Positions 50,804 through 59,668 of a DNA stretch of 64,000 nt are shown here, piece by piece. Origin of the DNA: JAMXLJ01 sp036558745 (lineage in GTDB: Bacteria > Actinomycetota > Acidimicrobiia > IMCC26256 > JAMXLJ01). How positions within the stretch are numbered: position 1 is the stretch's first letter; the number at the start of each line of letters is the position of its first letter. Location of the stretch: positions 110,765 to 174,764 of the forward strand of contig DATBEZ010000040.1 of assembly GCA_036558745.1 (NCBI GenBank). Direction: 5' to 3'. The translations under genes and the position numbers were made by a program. Below the pieces are notes generated by a model. That model was not told the DNA's origin, ran no database searches, and worked only from the letters and a program-made list of their open reading frames with translations.

Positions 50804-53059
50804 TCAGCCGGCGCGGCGGGTCTCCTCCGGGGCGAACGGCCGCGCCGGACCGGCGAGGAACGTGGCGACGTCGTCGGCGGGCAGCGGGTGGGAGTAGTGG
50901 AAGCCCTGCACCTGGTCGCACCCCAGCTGCGCGAGGTGGTGCGCCTGGTCGGGCGTCTCGACACCTTCCGCGACGGTCTCGAGCTGCAACGTGCGCGCGA
51001 GGTGCACGACGGCCTCGATCACACCTCGCGCCTCGGGCTCGAGCCCGACGCGCTCGACGAAGCTCTTGTCGATCTTGACGATGTCGACGGGCAGCGTGCG
51101 CAGGTAGCCGAGCGACGAGTAGCCCGTGCCGAAGTCGTCGATCGCGAGACGGACGCCCATCGTCTTCATCCGGTTCAGACACGCGACCGCGCGTTGGGTG
51201 TTCTCCATGACCGCGCTCTCGGTGATCTCGAGCACGAGATGGGACGCTTCGAACTCGGATGCGGCGAGCATCACGGCGACGTCGTCGACGAGACGCGGGT
51301 CGCCGAACTGCGCGGCGGAGAGGTTCACCGCGATCGTGAGGCCGAGATCGGGACGCAGCTGCTGCCACTCGCGACCCTGCCGGCACGCCTCACCGAGCAC
51401 CCAGCGGCCGATGGCGTTGATGAGGCCCGTCTCCTCGGCGACCGGCACGAACTCGAGCGGTGCGACCGTTCCCCGCCGTGGGTGCTCCCACCGCAACAGG
51501 GCTTCGAAGCCGAGCACCTGACCGGTGCGCATCGAGATCGTCGGCTGGTAGTGGAGCACGAACTCGCCGAGGTCGACGGCGCGCCGCAGCTCGGCCTCCA
51601 TCTCGAGACGCTCGAGCGCGGCGTCGTGCATCGACCGCTCGAACACCTCGACGCGCGTCAGCCCCTGGCTCTTCGCCCGGTACATCGCGGTGTCCGCGTT
51701 GCGCAGCAGCTCCTCGGGACCGTCACCGGGCTCGTTGAAGGCGACGCCCGCGCTCGCGGTCGCGACGATCGACATGCCGGCGACGTCGAAGGGAGCGTCG
51801 AACGCCAGCATCAGTCGCTGGATGCGCGCACCAACATGCTCGGTCGCCGCGATGTCCTCGAGCAGGATCGCGAACTCGTCACCACCGAGCCGGGCCGCGG
51901 TGTCGCCAGCGCGCAAGCCGGCGCGGAGTCGCTCCGCGACCCCGACGAGGAGCTGGTCACCGCAGGAGTGGCCGAGGCTGTCGTTCACGGTCTTGAACCC
52001 GTTGAGGTCGATGAGCACGACAGCGACCCGGCTGCCGTCGGTGCGGCGCCGTGCGACCGCGTGCCCGACACGGTCAGCGAACAGCGCACGGTTGGCGAGG
52101 CCCGTGAGCGCGTCGTGGAACGCCTGGTGACGGAGCTGGTCCTCCAGCTCGTTGCGACCCGTGACGTCCTGCACCGCGACGAGCACGGCGTCCACGCCGT
52201 CGAACGTCAGCCGGTGCTCGGTGATCTCGACGTCGATCACCCGTCCGTCCGCGAGCACGTGGCGGGTGGCGGTCGTGCGCTCCGAGCCGTTTCCTGCGGC
52301 CGCGACGCCCGACGGGACGACGGTGGTCGGTGTCACCGCGAGCACCGCGGGGACCGACATCGCGAGGAATTGCTCGCGGGCGTAGCCGTAGTGCGCGATC
52401 GCCGCCGCGTTGACCTCGAGGAACTGCTTGCTCCACGCGTCGTAGACCCACATGGGTTGCGGGTTCTCGGTGAAGAGCCGGCGCACGCTCAGCTCGCGCT
52501 CGCTCAGCGACCGTTGGGCGCGGCGGAGGCGTCCCGACAGCCAGGCGATCGTCTCGCCCACCAGAACCCACGACGGCAGCGCGAACGCGATCGACGACAC
52601 CGAGATGGCTGTCCATTGCCCGGTGATGGCGAGCGGCGCGAGATACGCGGCGGCAGCCAGCGGGGCGAACTTGGACGACGTGCCGAGCGGGTGCGACACC
52701 CCGATCCAGGCGAACGACACGAACAGGAAGATCCCGTAGCGGTACCCGTCGTGACCGGAGAACGCGCCGTACGCGCCGATCAACGCGAACGTCGGCGGCA
52801 GCAGCCACAAGGTGGCCGAATCGTGCCAGCGGTCCCACGGGACGACCCAGATGACCGCGCCCGTGAGGGCGGCGACGATGCCGACGGCGATCACCGCGCC
52901 CCGGTCGGCTCCCGGCGCGGCGGGCAGCGCGAACGCTCCGAGCGCGGTGAGGGGCGCGCAGAGCAGGTAGAGCAGGGCGGCCAGCCGTCCCGCGAGCCGA
53001 CCCGTGATCTCCTCCGCCACGGGTGTCACATCGGCCGCGAACCTGCCCTTCTTGACCAA
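50804..53059 (-). CDS. Membrane PAS-GGDEF-EAL protein (c-di-GMP turnover), copy 2
   Basis: A protein of up to 751 residues. Residues 20-180 hold about six membrane segments; a PAS domain with LFTENPQPMWVYDAWSKQFL spans about 200-310; GGDEF has LIDLNGFKTVNDSLGHSCGD and RLGGDEFAIL near 390; EAL has FEALLRWEHP near 518, then DDFGTGYSSLGYLRTLP and KIDKSFVERV. Both catalytic motifs are intact. The start is uncertain: TTG 53059 gives the full ORF, but GTG 53029 is equally possible. The architecture differs from copy 1 by the added PAS domain. It is divergent from the MFS gene, with the operator region between them. Confidence 0.92.
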   Translation of the reverse strand: MVKKGRFAADVTPVAEEITGRLAGRLAALLYLLCAPLTALGAFALPAAPGADRGAVIAVGIVAALTGAVIWVVPWDRWHDSATLWLLPPTFALIGAYGAFSGHDGYRYGIFLFVSFAWIGVSHPLGTSSKFAPLAAAAYLAPLAITGQWTAISVSSIAFALPSWVLVGETIAWLSGRLRRAQRSLSERELSVRRLFTENPQPMWVYDAWSKQFLEVNAAAIAHYGYAREQFLAMSVPAVLAVTPTTVVPSGVAAAGNGSERTTATRHVLADGRVIDVEITEHRLTFDGVDAVLVAVQDVTGRNELEDQLRHQAFHDALTGLANRALFADRVGHAVARRRTDGSRVAVVLIDLNGFKTVNDSLGHSCGDQLLVGVAERLRAGLRAGDTAARLGGDEFAILLEDIAATEHVGARIQRLMLAFDAPFDVAGMSIVATASAGVAFNEPGDGPEELLRNADTAMYRAKSQGLTRVEVFERSMHDAALERLEMEAELRRAVDLGEFVLHYQPTISMRTGQVLGFEALLRWEHPRRGTVAPLEFVPVAEETGLINAIGRWVLGEACRQGREWQQLRPDLGLTIAVNLSAAQFGDPRLVDDVAVMLAASEFEASHLVLEITESAVMENTQRAVACLNRMKTMGVRLAIDDFGTGYSSLGYLRTLPVDIVKIDKSFVERVGLEPEARGVIEAVVHLARTLQLETVAEGVETPDQAHHLAQLGCDQVQGFHYSHPLPADDVATFLAGPARPFAPEETRRAG

Positions 53060-53099
53060 GAGCGGGACCTTCGTCCCGAGCCGGACCGGGGATGGGCTG

Positions 53100-53137
53100 C
53101 GAAACGGATCTATTTCGGAATAGAATCGTTTCGATTC
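53100..53137. promoter_or_regulatory. Palindromic operator candidate in the divergent MFS / GGDEF-EAL region
   Basis: An AT-rich island in a GC-rich context with two overlapping palindromes. Arms 53100-53114 and 53119-53133 match at 13 of 15 positions around TCGG, and GAATCG (53123-53128) pairs with CGATTC (53132-53137) around TTT. TAGAAT at 53121-53126 could be a -10 for the MFS gene. The size and symmetry suit a TetR-family dimer, and a tetR gene ends the MFS transcript. Confidence 0.6.
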
Positions 53138-53225
53138 AGGTTCACCGGGTCATCGGGTTGCCGATCGAGGACTCGACCGGCACCACCCCCTACGAGCCCG
53201 ACCCACTCCCGGAGCCAGGAACGCC

Positions 53226-54845
53226 ATGGACGCCGCCACCATCCACGACCGACGCTGGTGGGCCCTCGCCGTGATGTGCGTGAGCCTCCTCGTCATCACC
53301 CTCGACAACACGATCCTGAACGTCGCGCTCCCCGCGCTGGTCCGCGATCTCCACGCGTCGACCAGCCAGCTCCAGTGGATCGTCGACGGCTACACGCTCG
53401 TGTTCGCGGGGCTGCTGCTGACGACCGGCAGCATGGGTGACCGGTTCGGGCGCAAGGGCGCGCTCGGAATCGGGCTGGTCGTCTTCTCCGTCGGATCGCT
53501 GCTGTCGGCGTTCGCGGGGTCGGCCAACGTGCTCGTGTTCACCCGCGCGTTCATGGGCATCGGTGCCGCGCTGATCATGCCCGCGACGCTGTCGCTGCTG
53601 ACGAACATCTTCCGCGACCCCAAGGAGCGCGGCCGGGCCATCGGCGTGTGGGCGGCCGTCGCCGGCGGGGGAGGGGCGCTCGGCCCGGTGCTCGGTGGCT
53701 TCCTCCTGCAGCACTTCTGGTGGGGGTCGGTCTTCCTCATCAACGTCCCGGTCGCGATCGGCGCGCTCGTCGCCGGCCGCTTCCTGCTCCCGCCCTCGCG
53801 CGACCCGAGCGCACCCCGGCTCGACCCGCTCGGTGCAGTGCTCTCGATCACCGGTCTGGTCGCCCTGCTGTGGGCGATCATCGAGGCGCCGACCGAGGGC
53901 TGGTCGGACCCGATGGTGCTCGGCGGGTTCGTGGTCGGCATCGCCGTCCTCGGCGGCTTCGTGCTGTGGGAGCTGCGCTGCGACCACCCCATGCTCGATG
54001 TCCGGTTCTTCGAGAACCGCCGCTTCTCGGCCGCGAACGCCGCGATCACGATGGTGTTCTTCGCCATGTTCGGATCGATGTTCCTCACGACGCAGTACCT
54101 GCAGACGGTGCTCGGGTACTCGGCACTCGAGGCGGGTGTGCGCATGCTGCCGATGGCGCTCGTGATGTTCATCGCGGCGCCGATCGCACCGCGCATCGTC
54201 GAGCGGGTCGGCACGAAGCTCGTCGTCGGTGTCGGCATGCTGATCGCTGCGGGAGGCATGGTCATCGTGTCTCAGGTTCCCGAGACGAACGGGTACCCGC
54301 ACCTGTTGGTCGGCCTCATGATCGTGTCGCTCGGCATGGGGATCGCGATGGCGCCCGCGACGGAATCGATCATGGGCTCGTTGCCTCCGGCCAAGGCGGG
54401 TGTCGGCTCGGCGATGAACGACACGACCCGCCAGGTCGGCAGCGCGCTCGGTGTCGCGGTGATCGGCTCCGCGCTCGCCACGTCGTACCGTCCCGGCGTC
54501 GCGGCTCGGCTGCAGGCGTTGCACGCGCCCGCCGACGTCGTGCGCGTCGCGAAGGACTCGGTCGGTGGCGCGGTCGAGGCCGCGTCGCGGTTGCCCGGGC
54601 CGCTCGGTGACGCGGTGACCGCCGCGGCGCGGCACGAGTTCGTGAGTGGTCTCGGTGTCGCGCTCCTCATCGCGGCGGCGATCGTCGCGTTCGCAGCGGT
54701 CGTCGTGTTCGCGTTCCTGCCCGCGCGCGCTGCCGATACCGCGACCGAGACCGTCGAGACCGACGCGGCGGTCGAGGGTTTCGCCTCGATCACGTTCGCG
54801 GAGGCGGAGGGTGCGCTCGAGGCCGACACTGCGGGTGCAGCATGA
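53226..54845 (+). CDS. MFS multidrug exporter, DHA2 family (14 TM, EmrB/QacA-like)
   Basis: A 539-residue proton-coupled exporter with 14 membrane segments. Motifs are LDNTILNVALP (motif D1, with the membrane-embedded Asp), GDRFGRKG (motif A), AVAGGGGALGPVLGGFL (motif C, antiporter signature) and the QW-x-x-DGYTL segment after the first helix. An acidic C-terminal tail of about 40 residues is unusual in length. It would export hydrophobic or cationic compounds. ATG 53226 follows GGAGCCAGGA. The tetR gene starts 4 bases after the stop, giving a standard self-regulated unit. Confidence 0.95.
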   Translation: MDAATIHDRRWWALAVMCVSLLVITLDNTILNVALPALVRDLHASTSQLQWIVDGYTLVFAGLLLTTGSMGDRFGRKGALGIGLVVFSVGSLLSAFAGSANVLVFTRAFMGIGAALIMPATLSLLTNIFRDPKERGRAIGVWAAVAGGGGALGPVLGGFLLQHFWWGSVFLINVPVAIGALVAGRFLLPPSRDPSAPRLDPLGAVLSITGLVALLWAIIEAPTEGWSDPMVLGGFVVGIAVLGGFVLWELRCDHPMLDVRFFENRRFSAANAAITMVFFAMFGSMFLTTQYLQTVLGYSALEAGVRMLPMALVMFIAAPIAPRIVERVGTKLVVGVGMLIAAGGMVIVSQVPETNGYPHLLVGLMIVSLGMGIAMAPATESIMGSLPPAKAGVGSAMNDTTRQVGSALGVAVIGSALATSYRPGVAARLQALHAPADVVRVAKDSVGGAVEAASRLPGPLGDAVTAAARHEFVSGLGVALLIAAAIVAFAAVVVFAFLPARAADTATETVETDAAVEGFASITFAEAEGALEADTAGAA

Positions 54846-54849
54846 CGGC

Positions 54850-55497
54850 ATGGACCCGCAGACCGATGAGAACACGGACGCGGGAGCGGACTCCTCGATG
54901 AGCACCGTGACCACCCGGCTCCGGCCCGGCCGCCACCGCAGCGCGTCCGCGGACGCCGCCATCCTCGACGCCACGCTCCAGCTCCTCCGCGAGCGCGGCT
55001 ATCGCGCGCTGACCGTCGCCGCGGTCATCGAGCGCGCCGGCGTCTCGTCCGCGACCTTGTACCGGCGGTGGCCCTCGAAGCCGGAGCTCGTCGCCGCCGC
55101 GATCGCATCGCTCGTCCCGGAGTCCTTCGAGGTCGACACGGGCACGCTCGCCGGGGACATGAGCGCGTTCGTCCACCACGTCGCGGACTCGCTCGCGGCC
55201 CGCGGCAACATCGTCGAGCTCCTCGGCGCAGGCGCGTCCGAGGACACCGAGCTGGCGGGTGCGATCCGTCAGAAGCTGCTCGACCCGCGCCTGCGCGCGT
55301 TGTCGACGATCCTCCGCCGGGCGCGCGACCGGGGGGAGCTGGACACCGTGCCGCCCATCGAGACGTGCCTCGCGCTCGTGGTCGGACCGGTGCACTACCG
55401 GGCCACCGCGCTCGGCGAACCCGTCACGCCCGCATTTCTCCGCCAGCTCACCGCGCACGTCCTGCGCGGCCTGGGTCCCGATCCGAACACGGGCTGA
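54850..55497 (+). CDS. TetR-family regulator of the MFS exporter
   Basis: A 215-residue repressor. The N-terminal HTH is clear: ILDATLQLLRERGYRALTVA, then VIERAGVSSATLYRRWPSKPE with the usual TLYRRW recognition helix; the C-terminal part is the ligand-binding and dimerisation region. ATG 54850 lies 4 bases after the MFS stop; ATG 54898 is an alternative if the acidic first 16 residues are not made. It probably binds the palindrome at 53100-53137 and is released by an exporter substrate. Its transcript ends at a hairpin at 55509-55545. Confidence 0.93.
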   Translation: MDPQTDENTDAGADSSMSTVTTRLRPGRHRSASADAAILDATLQLLRERGYRALTVAAVIERAGVSSATLYRRWPSKPELVAAAIASLVPESFEVDTGTLAGDMSAFVHHVADSLAARGNIVELLGAGASEDTELAGAIRQKLLDPRLRALSTILRRARDRGELDTVPPIETCLALVVGPVHYRATALGEPVTPAFLRQLTAHVLRGLGPDPNTG

Positions 55498-55508
55498 GGA
55501 GCTCGAAC

Positions 55509-55545
55509 AACCCTCGACGTCGACCTCTCGTGGAGATCGAGGGTT
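55509..55545 (+). terminator. Hairpin after the tetR gene
   Basis: Perfect 9-bp arms (AACCCTCGA at 55509-55517 with 55537-55545), with an inner CCTC/GGAG-like pairing in the loop, 11 bases after the stop. Confidence 0.65.
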
Positions 55546-55664
55546 ACGGATGACCAGGGCTCCCGGTGGAGTGCCTCGATGTTCCCGGGGCATGCGCGAT
55601 CGGGCACGCAGTGAGGGCTACGTTCCTCACCTCGGTACTCCAGACCCCCCCCATGGAGGCACCC

Positions 55665-56849
55665 GTGCGACGAGCCCTCGCTCCCGTCCTCGTCGGCGTC
55701 GTCACCGCCGCGACCGCCCTCGGCGCATCGAGCCTCGCCCCCGCCGCCGGTGCCGCGACCCCCGCCGCCACAGCCGCGCCGGTCGCGTTCACGACACCGG
55801 GCACGACCACCTGGACCGTTCCCGCGGGCGTGCATCGGATCGAGGTCGTCGCCGTCGGCGCGAAGGGCGGTGACAGTCCCGCGAGCAGCTTCTTCCACGC
55901 GAACGGCGGCGCCGGCGCGCAGGTGCGCGCGGTCGTCGACGTGACGCCCGGGCAGCAGCTGCAGGTCGACGTCGCGGTCGGCGGCGGCACGTCGCAGTGG
56001 GGCGGTGCGGGGGGCGGAGCAGCCGACGTGCGCGTCGCGCCGTATGCGTTGACGAACCGCGTCGTGGTCGGCGCGGGAGGCGGCGGGGCCGGTGCCGACT
56101 CGTCGCAGTGCGGAGTGCCCGGCGCAGGCGGCGCCGCAGGTGGCGGGAACGGTGGTGATGGTCCCGCGCAGCACCAGGAGTGCTCGCCCGGTGGCACCGG
56201 CGGCGCGGGCGCGAGCGCGAACGCGCCCGGCGTCGGTGGCGACGCGTTCTACGTGACGACGCACCATTCCGGTGACGGCGGCTTCGGCACCGGTGGCGTC
56301 GCGAGTGGCGACGACCCGACCGACGCGGTCGGCGGTGGTGGAGGCGGCGGCTGGTACGGCGGCGGCGCGGGCGGCGGGCTGTTCCAGTCGTTCGCAGGAT
56401 CGGGTGGCGGCGGCGGTGCGGGTTCCAATCACGTCGGCGCGCCCGCGCACGACGCGGTCATCGCCGACGGCGCGGGTACGGCAGGCGCGTCGGTGACCAT
56501 CACGCCGGCGGTCGACGCGACATCGGTGTCGATCACGACGGCGTACACCGCGCCGCAGGAGGTCCTGGTGCGCGTGCTCGCGTTCCTGTCGCGACGCTCC
56601 GAGTCGGTCGCCCAACGGGACGCGACACTCCGGCTCGTCCAGCTCCTGGACCACCGTGCCGGGGCCTCGACGACGGGCGCGTCGCGCAGCGCGGCCTGGG
56701 CGAGAGGCACGGTCAAGATCACGAGCACCTACACCGCGTCGCAAGCAGCTGCGGTCGAACGGGTGGCCCGCGGCCTGCACCTCACATCATCGATGTTGCA
56801 GCGCCTCGCGGTGACGCTGAGTGTGTTCCTTCTCGTGATCCACCGCTGA
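55665..56849 (+). CDS. Glycine-rich secreted protein, smaller homolog of the 8176-10038 product
   Basis: A 394-residue exported protein. The GTG at 55665 is chosen because GGAGG lies exactly 5 bases before it; an ATG at 55653 and longer readings lack this. The signal peptide (LVGVVTAATALGASSL) ends near residue 30. A beta domain (FTTPGTTTWTVPAGVHRIEV) is followed by a Gly-rich region of about 200 residues with many GGAGG and GGGGG runs and several Cys. There are no Ig-like modules. The last 110 residues, from YTAPQEVLVRVLAFLSRRSE to the end, form a helical domain like that of the larger homolog. It is probably a surface or matrix protein and ends 12 bases from the convergent AftB-like gene. 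Confidence 0.85.
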   Translation: MRRALAPVLVGVVTAATALGASSLAPAAGAATPAATAAPVAFTTPGTTTWTVPAGVHRIEVVAVGAKGGDSPASSFFHANGGAGAQVRAVVDVTPGQQLQVDVAVGGGTSQWGGAGGGAADVRVAPYALTNRVVVGAGGGGAGADSSQCGVPGAGGAAGGGNGGDGPAQHQECSPGGTGGAGASANAPGVGGDAFYVTTHHSGDGGFGTGGVASGDDPTDAVGGGGGGGWYGGGAGGGLFQSFAGSGGGGGAGSNHVGAPAHDAVIADGAGTAGASVTITPAVDATSVSITTAYTAPQEVLVRVLAFLSRRSESVAQRDATLRLVQLLDHRAGASTTGASRSAAWARGTVKITSTYTASQAAAVERVARGLHLTSSMLQRLAVTLSVFLLVIHR

Positions 56850-56861
56850 CCCCCGAGGGCG

Positions 56862-58619
56862 TCAGCCGCGACCGCAGAACTCCTGCTCGGCCTGCTGCTC
56901 GTCGCGTGGCACGTCGAGGCGCGACCAGCCCGGCGCGTCGACGAGGTTCGAGAAGAAGCGCCCGATCGTGAGCGGGCGCGACGTCGCTGCGAGGAGGTCG
57001 GCCAGCTCCCCGCATTGCATCGCGCGCCGGCCTGCGTCCACCGTCGCGGGGTCCCGCCCGGCAGTCACACCGGGCCGGGTCGTCATCGCGATGATCCATT
57101 CCCACGACTCGCGCTTACGGTGCCCGGCGAGGCTGTGCGGCAAGGGCGGCATGTGGCTACCGACGAGATCGGCGAGCGCGTTCGCCTCGTGCACGATGAC
57201 GTCGGGCCCGGCCTGGTAGCCGCTCACGCCGGCCGAGGTGGAGACGAGCGTCGTGCGGCCCGGTGTTGCGTCGAACAGCGGCGCGGGGAGCAGCGCCGGG
57301 GCGACGAGCGCGTGACGCCCTTCGCGCTCCAGCCGGCGGGCGAGCTGGCCGTCGGTGGCTCGGAAGTCCGATTCGTTCACGGGGCGGTGGCGCGGCTTCG
57401 CGACGTACATCGCCTGCGCACGCGCGTCGTTGGTGCCGCCCTTCGTGACGATCGCGAACGGTGTGCGCACATCGACGGGTCGGAGCCAGCCGACGCAGAT
57501 GATGACCCAGATGCCGACGACGAGTGCCGGCACGGCGAGGCGCCGGCTCCACGGCAGTGCCGCGAACGGAGCGAGGAACGCGAACAGGCTCGGCAGCAAC
57601 AGGCGCGCGTGCACGTAGTCGCCGCCGGTGCGGGTGATGTAGAGCGCGTGCAGCACCCCTGCGACGGGGAGCGCGAGCACGCCGACCACGGGAACCTGCA
57701 CCTCGGTGCGAACCAGCACGACGAACACCGCGACCGTCGTGACCAGAGGGATGACGAGCCAGTACGGCTGGAGGAAGTCGAGCAGGTACCGCCACCCCTG
57801 GTGCCAGTACGCCGACGACGCGGCCTTCGCGAGCGCGGTGTTCGGCACCAGCTGCGCGTAGTAGCCCATGCGCACGAGCTCGACGACGACCGGCAGCGCG
57901 AGTCCGCCCGCGACGAACACCAGCACCTCGGCGCGGTGCTTGCGTCGCATCCAGACCACGGCGGCCGCGCACACGACGCTCATGACCGCGAGGTCGGGTC
58001 GGACCAGCGGTCCGAGCCCGACCACGAAGCCGGTGAAGAGCGCGAACCGTCGGCTGCGCGGCTCGTCGGCCGTCGCGACGCGCGCGAGCACGAGCGCGGT
58101 CGCACCGAGCCACGCGAAGCTCAGGCCGTTCTCCAGCCCCGACGTCGACCAGTCCCACGACGCCGCGATGGCCACGAAGATCAGCGCGCCGAACGGGACG
58201 AGCAGACGGTCCTCGCCCTCGCCGCGCCAGAAGATCCCGGCGGCGCGCTGAGCCCACCAGAGTCCGAGCGCGCTCAACACCAGCCCGGTCAGGATCGAGC
58301 TCAGCTCGATCCTGACGAAGGGGAAGACCGAGCGCACGACGAGCAGCAGGCCGAGCCACAACGTGCTCGTCGTCACCTCGACCCGTTGCCCGACGTTGAA
58401 CACCGCGCCGTGTCCGGCCCGGATCTGGTCGACGACGCGGTAGTTCAGGAACGCGTCCTCGAAGGTCCAGCGGCGCGACCACGCGACGACGACGAGGAAC
58501 AGGATCGGGACGAGGAGCACCGCGACGCGGACGGCACGGGACGTCCGGGGGTCGCGCCACGCGGTGGTGGGGTGATGCGGCGGCGCGTCCGCGGCCGGAG
58601 AGCTGGTCGCTGCCTGCAT
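56862..58619 (-). CDS. AftB/ZomB-like GT-C membrane protein
   Basis: A 585-residue protein with about 10 membrane segments and a C-terminal outer domain of about 180 residues. The first loop WTFEDAFLNYRVVDQIRAGH with VFNVGQRVEVTTSTLWLGLL, and the late GGDYVHARLLLPSLFAFLAP, are the landmarks shared by mycobacterial AftB (terminal beta-1,2-arabinofuranosyltransferase) and its relatives named ZomB. Asp in FEDAF is the expected catalytic residue. The acceptor need not be arabinan in this organism. The outer domain has a Cys pair (MQCGELAD and EQEFCGRG). It is convergent with the glycine-rich gene and divergent from the RING-like gene. Confidence 0.87.
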   Translation of the reverse strand: MQAATSSPAADAPPHHPTTAWRDPRTSRAVRVAVLLVPILFLVVVAWSRRWTFEDAFLNYRVVDQIRAGHGAVFNVGQRVEVTTSTLWLGLLLVVRSVFPFVRIELSSILTGLVLSALGLWWAQRAAGIFWRGEGEDRLLVPFGALIFVAIAASWDWSTSGLENGLSFAWLGATALVLARVATADEPRSRRFALFTGFVVGLGPLVRPDLAVMSVVCAAAVVWMRRKHRAEVLVFVAGGLALPVVVELVRMGYYAQLVPNTALAKAASSAYWHQGWRYLLDFLQPYWLVIPLVTTVAVFVVLVRTEVQVPVVGVLALPVAGVLHALYITRTGGDYVHARLLLPSLFAFLAPFAALPWSRRLAVPALVVGIWVIICVGWLRPVDVRTPFAIVTKGGTNDARAQAMYVAKPRHRPVNESDFRATDGQLARRLEREGRHALVAPALLPAPLFDATPGRTTLVSTSAGVSGYQAGPDVIVHEANALADLVGSHMPPLPHSLAGHRKRESWEWIIAMTTRPGVTAGRDPATVDAGRRAMQCGELADLLAATSRPLTIGRFFSNLVDAPGWSRLDVPRDEQQAEQEFCGRG

Positions 58620-58783
58620 CGGGTGCGGAGCCTACGCGACCACCCCGCGTGAGAACCGACGCGCGGGCACACCGCGCGTCCACCGAGCCTCGTGGCGCCG
58701 CCGATTCGCGCGCTCGGGCTTTCCGGCCGTCGACCGGCGTCGTAGCGTGGCGGCGGGGAACGAAGGGGCGGAGGTCGACGGGG

Positions 58784-59623
58784 GTGCAGACCCAGGGCTG
58801 GTCGGAGCGCGACGCCGCAGCAGCGCGCGAGTCGGTGGAAGCCTCCATCGGACTGCTCAGCTGCGCCGCGTGCCACGGCTCGGTCACGAACGGCCCCGCG
58901 GCCCGCTGCCCCGAGTGCCGTGCGCTCTACCACGTGTCCTGCTGGAACGAGCTGACGGGATGCGTGACGCCGGGGTGCAAGGGCCATCGCCGCGTCCCCA
59001 ACCGCGGCCCGCTGACCCTGGTGGCGGAGCCCGTCGAGGTGGTCAGGCCCGTCGAGGTCGTGACGCCCGTCGATCTCGAGCCGAGCGTCCCCCTCGACGC
59101 ACCATCCGCCGCAACGGGGGTCGTGGAGATCGAGGTCGAGGTCGAGCCGGTCCGCCTCCCGTCGCCCAGAGTCGAGCTCCTCCCCGAGCCCGAGCGGGTC
59201 GAGGCCGCCGGAGCCCGTCGCCGGCGCCGCGACTGGGTGTCGACGGTCGCCGTCGCGGTCGTGGCCCTCGTGGCGGGGGTCGGGGGGACGCTCGCGCTGG
59301 TCCACCACGGCGACGCCAAGGCCCACGACAGCGGCTACAGCTCCGGGTACAAGACCGGCTACCGCCAGGGTGCGACGGGCTCGTTCGACAGCGGCTTCAC
59401 GAAGGGGAACCAGGCGGGCTGGAAGGCCGGCTACGACCGGGGCTTCCTGGAGGGCTGCCACGCGGCCAAGGGTCCCGATGCGACCTGCTTCAGCCCCATC
59501 GTGCCGGCCGACGGCGACGGCGGGTCGACGCCGACGTCGCCACCGCCATCGGATTCGTCACCGCCGGGATCGGGCACGCGGCCGGTGTCGGAACACGGGG
59601 GGTCTGTCACTCGGGCGACCTGA
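58784..59623 (+). CDS. RING-like zinc-finger membrane protein with Gly-aromatic tetrad repeats
   Basis: A 279-residue protein. GTG 58784 has GGAGGT 8 bases ahead. Residues about 28-72 are a prokaryotic RING-like zinc site: CAACHGSV, RCPECRALYHVSCWNE and GCVTPGC. A Val/Pro/Glu-rich linker follows, with repeats of PVEV. One membrane helix (VAVAVVALVAGVGGTLAL) lies near 180-200, and beyond it a run of about ten G-(Y/F/W)-x-x units (GYSSGYKTGYRQG, GWKAGYDRGFLEG) ends in two Cys and a Pro/Ser tail. The zinc domain should be cytoplasmic and the repeats outside. Function unknown. It lies 45 bases upstream of aceE in the same direction. Confidence 0.75.
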   Translation: MQTQGWSERDAAAARESVEASIGLLSCAACHGSVTNGPAARCPECRALYHVSCWNELTGCVTPGCKGHRRVPNRGPLTLVAEPVEVVRPVEVVTPVDLEPSVPLDAPSAATGVVEIEVEVEPVRLPSPRVELLPEPERVEAAGARRRRRDWVSTVAVAVVALVAGVGGTLALVHHGDAKAHDSGYSSGYKTGYRQGATGSFDSGFTKGNQAGWKAGYDRGFLEGCHAAKGPDATCFSPIVPADGDGGSTPTSPPPSDSSPPGSGTRPVSEHGGSVTRAT

Positions 59624-59668
59624 ACCGGGCCTAACGTGAAGGTGGGCGAGGGCCGATGGAGGAACGGC

